A stretch of DNA of 31,284 nucleotides from Phoronis pallida (Eukaryota; Phoronida; Phoronidae), in assembly GCA_028565715.1 (NCBI GenBank), contig JAOXYC010179801.1, positions 1 through 31,284 of the forward strand, written 5' to 3'. A program made the position numbers and the translations under genes. This document shows, in pieces, positions 1 through 10,500 of the stretch (positions within the stretch are counted from its first letter, which is position 1; each line of letters starts with the position of its first letter). The notes under the pieces were generated by a model, which saw nothing but the letters and a program-made list of their open reading frames with translations, had not been told where the DNA came from and did no database searches.

Positions 1-27
1 TTATTTTTAAAAATATCGTCAATTTTA

Positions 28-74
28 GCGTAGCGCGGCCGGCGCAGTTGGAGATTCTATGTGATAAGTTCTTG
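28..74 (+). other. Possible non-coding first exon (5' UTR)
   Basis: A locally GC-rich segment ends at a donor-like CTTG|GTGAGA. It could be a leader exon spliced to the acceptor at 1477-1478. There is no TATA box I would defend, and the left limit is arbitrary. An alternative, if the organism uses spliced-leader trans-splicing, is that 1478 is a trans-splice acceptor and no leader exon exists here. Confidence 0.2.
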
Positions 75-844
75 GTGAGACTCACAATTAATCAAGGCGG
101 CCGCAGGTTAAATGCCAAGCAATTTCACGAGCCAAAATGAATTCAATGAGAGACAATTTTTTAATGGCCCAAAATGCAAAGTTCTAGGTACATTTGGAAA
201 TACAACCAAAATAAAATTATTAGAAAAACAAAATGTTCGCACAAACAGTTACATTTAGTTAAATTCCACTTTAGAAAGATTTTATTATTTTCAAAAAACC
301 AAGTGAGTGAACTTTTTTGAGGGACTTTTTCAAAGTGGCTTTCTTAATTGTTGGATTAAAACGGTGCGGGAGCAAAAATTCCAGAAACAAAAAAACATTT
401 AGAAAATAATTAAGGAAGCATAAAAAGTTCACAAGGTTTAATTGGTTAGAAAAACATGTATGGTACTTTGAGGTTCCACTTGTTTTTCAATGGTTTGTAT
501 TGATTTTGTTTAGGTCATGCCCCAGCAGATGTTACATCTATATGACAAATGTTGGTGAAGATTGGTACGGTAACCATAACTCAATCTTTGATCTACGCCC
601 ATATGTGCTTGCTTCCAAATATCTTATTGAATAATTTAAATTAAAATTACAAAAATAATAAATGGTTAACCTATGGTTTAAAATGATTCCAACTTTTTGA
701 TTGAACATTAATATAGTTATTAGACTGTAAATGGAATTCCCATCAATGCGGGTTTTATTACCAGAACATAAATTTATTGAATAATAAATGGATATAATTA
801 ACAGATCACTGCTGTGACGACAATTAACTATATATAGATAAATT

Positions 845-915
845 TGGAATCTGAAAAACTTTTCTGACCCATCATGGGACTCAAACCCACGGCAGGCTTG
901 CAATCTAGGCAAGTG
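845..915 (-). repeat. Degenerate tRNA-derived SINE remnant
   Basis: Read on the minus strand it shows an A-box-like TTTGGTAGAGCAC, an anticodon-stem-like pair CTTGC/GCAAG around a 7-base loop, and a T-arm with stem GTGGG/CCCAT around the B-box-like GGTTTGAGTCC. The acceptor stem does not pair, so it is not a working tRNA gene. It is best read as the tRNA-related head of a SINE or a tRNA pseudogene. Confidence 0.55.
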
Positions 916-1478
916 CTCTACCAAATTTATTGTAACTTAATCAATATTGTGTTGTTGAGCACTTTTTATGTTACACTTTTTCGACACTTTTCCGAAGCCA
1001 TATAGCTCTTCAAAGCTTAAACTTCAAATGCAAGTTAATTACTGTGTGTAGTTTACTGGCAAATGATGTCATGTATAAACATTCAATACCTACGTGCAAT
1101 GTATTGATTACAACCGTACTAAATGTATTGCCGTACAGGTGTTTGCTTATATTGTGACATTATTGATTTTTCTTCACTTTCCTCAGAACTTAAGTGCTGT
1201 TTAAAATTTCTGGATTAATAAGAGTTGACTTGTGGTTTCTGATGAAATGTAAAAGGGAAATTCATGTTCATGGGATATATTATAGTTTTAAAGGTTGATA
1301 TTTTTGTTTCTTGTTTACTGTTCTGTGATAAAATTCTCAAAAGATTTTTTTTCTTAAAAATAGAGTTTCTTAAGAACTGAGGTCAAAATTATCTATATCC
1401 TGTTACTTTCCTGTTATTACCAGGTAATAAGTTTCAAATTTTAATTCAAATTTTAAATCATATTTCATCTATTTCCAG

Positions 1479-1561
1479 GATTTTACTGAGATTCACATAA
1501 AATAACAATGGGTTAGAATGGAAGGGAGGCTGCGCATTGGCGATAACCATGGTCGGAACTC
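1479..1561 (+). CDS. Exon 1: 5' UTR plus start codon (coding 1518-1561)
   Basis: The acceptor TTTCCAG ends at 1478 and the donor AACTC|GTAAGT follows 1561. The start ATG at 1518 has A at -3 and G at +4. It encodes MEGRLRIGDNHGRN and ends in phase 2 (TC), which joins exon 2 to make Ser. The 15-residue N-terminus is basic and not a signal peptide. This start was chosen because it is the first in-frame ATG that splices in phase to exon 2. The ATG at 1508 is stopped after one more codon. Confidence 0.75.
1508..1516 (+). promoter_or_regulatory. Two-codon upstream ORF (ATG-Gly-stop)
   Basis: ATG GGT TAG sits in a favourable context (A at -3, G at +4) and ends one base before the main start codon at 1518. 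A minimal uORF this close to the main ATG could reduce or tune translation, with re-initiation at 1518. The regulatory effect is inferred from position only. Confidence 0.5.
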
Positions 1562-4500
1562 GTAAGTGATTCAGAAATTCATACTACAATGTTAAGATAA
1601 ATTTCTATTATCAAGTATCCTTTGGTCTGTGGCTTAGGCTGTGGGCAACTACTGCACCACTTATTATGGGATAAACATTGATTATTTAAAGTGATCAATG
1701 AAATGTGAGGTAAGCTGAACCAAGACCCCAGATTGAAACTAATAAAACTAAATATTTAGAACAATTGAAGCTCCAATTAGTTTCAAGGATTAAAAATATA
1801 TTCTAAGATGGAATCACTTTTTTATAGATTCTCAGTCCAATAAAGGGACAATTAGCCAAACATTCATTTTCCTCAGGATCTACTTATAATGAAAATATTG
1901 ATCTCTATTCTTACTCATTGTAATACATTGACACCAATTCTGATTGTTCTTCAAAATCAATAGTCAATATCACTATTTGTCTTTGCCATGGCGCAGACAA
2001 ATGTTTAACTTGCACAGAAAATGTTTGATAAGCACTCAATAGACCAAAGTTTGTTAAATGACCAACTTAATTGAAATTAAACCAGAATAATATTGGGCTA
2101 GATATTTGTGCTTAGCATGGGCGGGTTCATTCAACCTTTCATTAATTGAGGAAAATTTAAAAGTTGCAAATTTTCAGATAGAACATGAGTTAAAAATTAC
2201 ATACCTTTGTTTGGATAAAAAAAAATTGCGCTCTCATAAGCATCCATGCCATAGTAAGTGTTCTCAGTCATTTTTTAAGCAATAAGAAATCCTGGAGGGT
2301 TTATGCAAATACTTTGTCAGTATTAGAAAAAGATTAAGTGAAACCAGTAGAATGTATGAGAGACTCAGAAAATTTGATTGGTCAAAACTCTGTAAAAATA
2401 AAAGACCTGTGGTCTTTTTAATTGCCTCAAGGTTAAAACTTTGCAATGAATGTAAGTAATCTATCTATGTTGGATCGTAATCAGTACGTGTGTACTCAAA
2501 CAGACTGAACTTTTCTTTAGCACCACATTCTTTGTAAACCACTTTTTCTTTTGATTTATATCTAAACAATAAAATAAGAAGACAATTGATTTCATATTTA
2601 AAGTTTGTTTGTGAACATGTACGCTTTTGATATAAAATCAATTTTTTTTTTATTAATTTCTTTGCGGCACACTGTGAGGAAATTTCTAAAAACATCAATC
2701 AATAATCTATTGTGAAGAGGATTTGTATATGTTACCTTGGTTACAGTTGACATATGATATCAGTACATTACGTACAATAAATTCTTAAATGTCAGGCAAA
2801 GTCAGTGTATAATTAACCGGATAACCCAACATTGATTTTACATTGTCCTCCAACCATAAAAGCATGACAAAACCCTTTCTCAATTCATTTGCGGACAGCA
2901 TGAGACGATCATGGTGAACATTTTTCTTTTATTTTTTTTTGTATTTTTGGCCTATTTCTGAATATTCAAAAAATTAATGTAGAAAATAACTCTTTCAATT
3001 TTTTATTTGTCCTTGTGGGGAGATCGTTTATATCTCTTCATGGTTAGTTTATAACCATTTATCATATTTCTTCTTTTGACAGGCCACAGTTCCCTAGTAA
3101 ATTCAACACACTTCCGGGCATAGGGGGCTCCCCTCAGCCCACTTATGAGAACCAGTTGGTACCCATGAGCGGAGGGGACAGGATGGATGGCTTAGACGCA
3201 GAAGAGAGAATACGCCAACTCGAAACACGCATCAACGTCACAGAAAAATCCAACAGAGCACTTCTGGAGGAAGTTGTTCGATTACAAAGTGAACTGAAGG
3301 GAACTGTTAGGAGAAATGAAGAGATTTTACGTGAAGAGCGTCAAGCTCGACATCAAATGGAGTCTAGTGCGCGGGCCGCCAATGACATCATTTCCCAGAT
3401 TGGTGCTCGGTTGAAGCGGACGGAGGAGAAGGTGCAGGAAGAGAGAGCCGCTGTTTCGGCGTTGGTGAATCATACTAAGAGTGTAGAACAGGCTGTGTTG
3501 GGGAGTCAACAAGAACTCATTAGTAGGAGGGACCTACAAGCTGCCAAGTAAGATTCATGAATATAGTTATTGTAAATAGATACCGTACACACCTGGGTAA
3601 TAGCCCACACTCGTATATCTCCAACCCCTTTTTGATGAAATTTCAATATTGTGCGAACAAAAACGCATGCTAAAATCACACTCGGCCCGTATAAGCCTAC
3701 CCGTTTTATGGGCATTCCCATTCTACGAACCATGGGCTTATACCAGGGTGTGTAGGGTAATATTTCAATTCATGTACCAGGACCGGATATCAATAGTTGA
3801 GCAACATTCCGTGCCCTTGATTACGTGTTATGAAAAGTTATTTGTTGAAAAAGTTTTTTCACCTAGAATGCAGCTAGACTGTTAGAAACGTTAAGATTTT
3901 TTCTCCATCATTCATAGTGTTAAGAATATTTCTAAAACTAACAATCGAACAAACCGGATGCGAGACTATGTTTTGATATTTATTTACAATTAATAATTGA
4001 AGAGCATGATAGTATTCATAAAGGTTTTTTGTTCATGTGAAGTCCTAAAGGAATATGATTTCTCATGGTATTTTTAACACCAATCGTTGAAAACAGGGTC
4101 TGAGCAAAAAACAACAAAGGAACAAACCAAATAAAAACTGAGACTGACATTTTAGATCTTATACGATAAAAGATTAAATAATGATAATTAAGCAATGCTT
4201 GATTATGAATAACTATGAATCTGTTCCAGCAACCATTTTGATCACATCATTTTCCTCAGTTGAGGGAATTAGGTCACGTGATGTGATATAAATGGTTGCT
4301 GGAACACATTCATAATCATTAATTAAGTTGTCGCATGAATGTTCATATCCGACTCTGTTAAGTTGAATATCAAAGGTAGTTACCTTGTCAGAGTCCAGTT
4401 TTGTTGAGCATGAAGAGCTTTCGTGACCATCGCAGTTGAAATTCTGTGGGAAGATCCCAACCTAAACAGAGGTCATGGTTATGAACTTCCCGCTATCTAC

Positions 4501-7500
4501 AAACAGCTGACTCCACGTCAGTAGCACGCTAGGTGTCACACCTAGTCACGTGGGCTGATGACGTCACACAACATCAGTACGAACCGACAAAGTGACCTCG
4601 ATGGTCACGAAAGCTCTTCATGCTCAACAAAACTGGACTCTGACAAGGTAACTACCTTTGATATTTATTAAGTTATTTTTTAAAAAAATGACTTTAATGT
4701 TATAAAGGTTTTTGAGAATACAAACTCCCTAGGACTGAAAATATTCAACAGCAAAGATATTTGAAAAAGAAAGGAGTACTTTCATGAATTAACTCGTAAC
4801 CTTTTAACTTCAAGAGTAATTGCCAATGGACAGTTTTTCTAGTCATTCATGCAAAATAATACAAATTAATGAATTTCAGACTGGAAGAACTGAGAAGTGA
4901 ACTAGACAACACGTCCAGAGCCAAGGACCAGTTAGAACGTGCACTATATAATGTGGTGGATGAGATGAGGCAGTTGAAGGGTAGAGTTGAGAACCAGTAT
5001 CAAGACTTCAGCACCGTGGCACAGGATCTGAAGAACAAATCTAAGAAGTTTGAAGACGACAATAGACAACAGGTAACTGGAGATAGGGAGTCTTTGATAA
5101 CAATTTGTGTCTAAGGTCTTAATTAACAAATTAATCCCTACTTATGTAAAACTATCAACTACGGTATTCTGATCATTTTGCGACACCCGCCATTTTGGGA
5201 CAATAAAAATTACCATATTCTCCCTAATAAGCGCCCCTGCCCCTATAAGCGCCCCCTAGCTGTTTTCAGATTTTGCTGGATTAAGCCCCCCCTTGCGACT
5301 TAAATTATCAACAACTTCGGCCCCTTGTTTTCCTCTCCCGAAACCTTACATCAAACTCATTTTTTTTGTAACTCCAACAAGTATTTCGGATGAAAAACAT
5401 GTTCCTTTAGTGTGTTTATTTTATTTTCAAGTCTTAACCCCTTTTTGATATTGAACACTTCAATTGCTCGCTTAAATAAGCTAACTGCATGCGTGAATCC
5501 TGAAAATTTCTTTCAAATAAGCGTCCCCCGTTTTCCCGAATTTTCCAAGCCACCGGGGCGCTTATTAGGGAGAATACGGTATTTGCAAATTTTAATAATT
5601 TTTTTCAATACTCTGTTCTGTGACAATTTTACATTAGGAATTGGGCAAATAAGAAAAATTGGGGTTTTTTATGTTCACCCTGAAAAAGTATACCCACAAT
5701 TTTGGGACAAGAAGTCAAATTTCCGAAAATAATTAATTTCAAAGTGTCCCAAAATGGCAAGAAAATACCGTATAATTGAAGGACAGCGTTTCATCCTCAT
5801 TTTCCATTGCCATGCCTTATTTAACCTATGTCAACTTTTAACAAAAACACGACAGTAGATCTCAGTTTTCTCGTATTGCAGTGTCGATCATTGAGTCAGG
5901 CTTTTAAAGTCTGTCGCCTTAGTTTTATTTTGGCCATTTTTTGATTTATATTTTTCAAAATACAAAACTTCAGAAATGTTTATGTATTTTCGCTATATTC
6001 AAACAGATTTGGACACTAAAGGGTTAAAAACTAGAGACAGTAAAGTCTATTACTAACTATATTGTGTTGTGAATACCACTTTCTAAGATTTCTAAACATT
6101 AATTTTGATTTTGCTCCGATTCGCATCTTTGGAATTGTAGAAGGTAAGGCGAAGGCTTCATAACTAGATAGAGTGTTGTGGTCAGCATAATAATTTCAAG
6201 ATAATATAATAATTATTGTATATTTAATGTGTAACTAATTGAAGTGTATTTATTTTTTGTTTAATATTTATTTGACAAATCTTTATCCTGGGTACCCTTC
6301 AGTGCCAGGTGCTGGTCTCCAAGCATACTTGAATTGGAAATAGTTTGAATATAAGTCGATGCCGGATACTAAAAAAATTCCTGGTTAATAATTGGCCGAA
6401 TGTGGAAATATTAAAATTCTTAAGAATCTTTGAAACATTTAAAGTCATACTTACGAATGTGAAATTATCAACTATTGAATGAGGCCACTTGCATTGGAAT
6501 TGTTGTTACAAATTGAATCCTTACATTTATCTGAACGAAAAACTACCTTCGCTACTTTTGGAAATCTCTATACAGGCGGCATATGTGACTTGATGAAATA
6601 TCTTGACGGGGTGTCAAGATAACTGAGATCAACTGTAACGTATTAACTTTGTGTTTTCTTTAAAGAATGGAGGTGGTCACACGAATTGGCAATGAAAAAT
6701 GATCAAACTGTGTTAAAGAAACGTATGAAATATCGTATTTCAATAATTGATAATTCTACATTCGTAAGTAGCGATATATGCGTTTAAGTTATGTAGGATG
6801 ATGGAAACAATGACTTAATTATTACAAATTCAACATACCATGCACACCCTGGTATAAGCCCATGGGCTTATAGATTGGGAATGCCAAAAATGAAGGGTTG
6901 GACTCATTAAGTCATGTGTGTACAAGCTCATAATTGATATTGTGTCAAAATAGGGACTGGGCTTATATCCATGGTGGGCTTATACCCGGGTGTGTACGTA
7001 ACTATATAGAGACATGATTGTGGGCTTATGTTGAGTGTGTGAAGTAATTTTTTGTTACTTTTGATTCACAGTTAGATCAAATGAGAAAACAGAATGAGAC
7101 ACATTCTCAAACAGAACAAACAACAACTCAGTTACGTGGACAGATTGAGAGCAGGTATGGTAATTTCTTAAAAATTTCTCCGTATGAGTATATGGTAAAA
7201 GCCCGCCATTTTTGAACACTTGGAAAATAATTCAAAGCCTCCAATTGAAATCTTGGACGAAATTGGCGGGCGATAAATTTGTACTTTTTGTTAGCGTTTC
7301 TGGAGGGATGGTTTCAGATCTGAGTGCAGCCTCCCCCATGTTGACTTTTGAAGAAAATAAAAATGATCTTTATTCACACTCTCTGTTTTTTTCTTCAGAT
7401 TATCAGAGTTGAGAGATGTTGTGGTTGATTTGCGTAATAAGCAAGACTCTGAAACTCAGGAGAGACGAATGCTAGAACAACAACTACAAGTGAAGTATGT

Positions 7501-10500
7501 CTTCAGCAAATATTTACCATGGATATTTTTTTTAGTTGATTTTTAGTGATTTACACGTTTCCTCTAAATCATTCTCTTGTTGGAATCAAAAAGAAGCAAT
7601 TTACTTGCAATTCTGTCAAGGTCTGACAAAGGTTTGAATTCAATACCAACTCTTATTCATAATAATCATTGCTCATTTTTTTATCCATTGATAAGTTATT
7701 TATTTTAATTTAAGAATCAAATTATTTCAAGTATGTGCCAACTTTTGCATACAGAACTCTCTTGCCAAATCAGAAGCTAACTTTACATGGCATTATAAAG
7801 CTGGATTTTACATGCAGTCACTTTTAATTGATATTTTACAGAATGAATGATCTCTCGTCTGCAATAAATGAGCAGAGTCGACGACGTGAGGAAGCTATGC
7901 ATGCTCTCGACTCGATAGGGAGAGAAAAGGAGCATGCGGCGGAGACTGAACGTGTCAGGCTTCAAGCTAAAATCAGCGAAATTGCAGAAGATGTCAGTAA
8001 ACGGATTCTCAACAAGGAAATTAAACTGCGTGATGAATCACACTCTAAATTCTCCCAGCTAGAAAGGGTATGGATATTTGGATAATTTCTGTTGCTGAAA
8101 CTTTGCAAGATTATCTGTCGAGATTGAGCTTGTTTTGAATATTTTCATGATATTTTACTTACAATGACTTGCATGATTCTTTAAGATCATACACTTTATC
8201 AATTTTTTCTATTAAAAGCACAAAACATCTCAGTGATTTTGATAAAAATGTCATCTTTTGTTTTCATTTTTCATATGAAATTGATACAAGATTTTATTAT
8301 ATTATTTACTAGGTAGTTGATGAAAAAATTGTGGTAAGAAAGGTCCTCCGTAAATTAATGTTGTCGTAAATCCAATTATAATTGTTGTAAGTAATTTTGG
8401 TACTAACAACAACAAAATGTCAACGGAAGTTGTCATTACTGCATTGAATGATGAATATGCCCTAGTGGTAATTTTTTTGAATTCATCCAATCACGAAGTA
8501 GAACTCACTTTGACCTGAACCTTGCTTTATGATTGGTTGAACCCAAGAAATCTCAGACCCCTGCCTGAATTAAATCATGAAGTCTTATAGTCATTGAATT
8601 TTCAGCATGCTTTGTCTGAAGTTCACTTTCTGATGGATTCAGACCTCATTAAAGCTTTTTCTTTGTATTGCATTTTTACACTGTATTTTGTATCTAAATG
8701 CACAACCTTGGACCTGCATGATTGTCTTATCAAATTATTCCGCACTCCTAGGAAGTTAAGGTAAAAATGATCTTTAGTTTCTATATAATTTCATGCATGA
8801 AGCACACTTTTTTTATAATTATTTATTACCTTATTTTTTATTTGCATTGTGCTTGTAGGTTGGTGGGCGGGGTTAGACTTGTGCAATAAAAATTTCAATT
8901 TGAATTATTGCCGATTGTAGGAATAGCAAAAATGATCATTTATCAAAATTGTGAAATTGAGGATCGCGGTTATTGACATATTAAATAGATTATAATTGCC
9001 AATTTATTCATTTGCTTTAAATCAATCATGATATATTGAAATATTTTGTAGGATATAGTACGTTCAGATTACATAACGTAGCAGTTGAAATTAAAAACAA
9101 CTTTTGAACTGTTTAGTTATCTCTTGTAGAAGAATAGTCGCTCTGATTGTTCAAAAATTCAAATTAGTGAAATTCAACGTCCATCCCTTTTCAAAACTCA
9201 TTTTAAATATGCGTAATCCTTTAAAACGCCAAATCATAATGCAATTTTATCCTTTATCCTGTTTGAATTTTATCAATCCATATACCTATTTACATATTTT
9301 CAGTTTTAGAAAAAAATGTATGAAAAGAAAAAGAAATAAATGGCCACTAAAATGATATATCGATATTAAGATTCCTTTTCATTCTAATATTTAAGTATTT
9401 GCTCATACATACCCTTTTAATGCTTTTATAAGAATTATAAAAAATAAATAAAAAATCCTTAATTGCTACACAATTTATAATTTGCCACTGTATGGTTGCA
9501 TGCGAGTGACTGCGTGGGGTTGCTAATGCACTTGTTTATTTTTGCTTACATCAGCAAATGCATGCAGAGCAACAGGCTAGGATTGACCATGAGAAGGAAA
9601 CCCGAGAAAGCTTCGAGAAACGATGGGAAAGTTTCAAGCGGCTAACAGACGATGATGTACAACAGGTTCGAGAATTACAAAAGGTTAGTATAGGTGAAGG
9701 TGGGCTTCAGCTGCTTCAATCAGTATATTTGTGTTTCCATGTACTTTCCACTACCTGCGTATGGGTAATAACACAATAAAGTCAGCAAAAAAAAGTTTTT
9801 ACTTGTCAAATAATGAATAATAATTATGTCAGCAACAAGACTTACAAAAAAGTTTTTACTTGAACAATGATTACATATATATGAACAATTAAACAAATTT
9901 TAAATAAAACACAGTAACACACACATTTTATTTGATATCGACTTCTCACTTGTTTTTTTCCTGCGAAACATTATTTATTAAATTATGTTAACTTTTTAAT
10001 TCAGAAACAATAGTTGTCAGGTCTTTTAAAAAGTCTATCTGTGCATCTGTTTTACTTCAATTGTTTAAATAAACCAAGTTACTTGCATTCAAATTTTTCA
10101 AGGCACTTGAGACTTTGTATACAAATAACCTTATAATGAGATTATTATAGACATTAGGCCATATTTATAATTATTGGTGTGGTCAGGCATCCTTATGATC
10201 ACATCGCTAGTTACCTAATTTACTCCATAAAAGAAAATGGTTCTGAAAATGTTTTGTGGCCTTACTGGGGCTGCATTTTTCAAAAAAAAATCCTTTGTGG
10301 AGGAAATAGGTCACTAGTCATGTGATCATATGGTTGCCTGCTCAGATTAAAAAGTATTTAATATTATATAACCAAACAACACAACTGATTAATAAATATG
10401 CCAATGGGGCTAGTTGACCAAAAGGCGGCAGTAGTGTATTATGTGACATTTTACAGAGGAGCAGCCTGGTCGTGCGTAAGATCAGCTAGAGAACCAGGTA

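Larger units (their letters stand above)
1..1478. other. Upstream region: promoter, 5' UTR or intron, no coding exon seen
   Basis: No convincing coding exon is seen. A short GC-rich patch (about 28-120, with two GGCCG-type motifs) stands out in AT-rich DNA and could mark a promoter or first non-coding exon. A donor-like CTTG|GTGAGA lies at 74/75. If that exon is real, 75-1478 is the first intron. A degenerate tRNA-like sequence occupies about 845-915 on the minus strand. The antisense ORF at 538-924 overlaps that repeat and looks non-coding. Confidence 0.4.
3548..4879 (+). other. Intron 2
   Basis: This 1.3-kb intron has donor GTAAGA and acceptor AATGAATTTCAG. It carries three different inverted-repeat elements (3581-3760, 4200-4319, 4366-4665), which together make up nearly half of its length. 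No exon was seen between them. Confidence 0.8.
5073..7071 (+). other. Intron 3
   Basis: This 2-kb intron has donor GTAACT and acceptor CTTTTGATTCACAG. It holds the nested pair at 5160-5772 and a family 1 fold-back copy at 6836-7000. The part between them (about 5773-6835) shows no feature I can name. Confidence 0.75.

Noticed and set aside
538-924. 128-codon minus-strand ORF
   Set aside because: It has no coding character, and its start lies inside the tRNA-like SINE remnant.
5412-5732. 106-codon ORF as a separate gene
   Set aside because: It lies across the boundary of two nested transposons, and its sequence is that of the repeats.
9104-9355. 83-codon plus-strand ORF in intron 6
   Set aside because: It has AT-driven composition, no splice sites in phase and no coiled-coil character.
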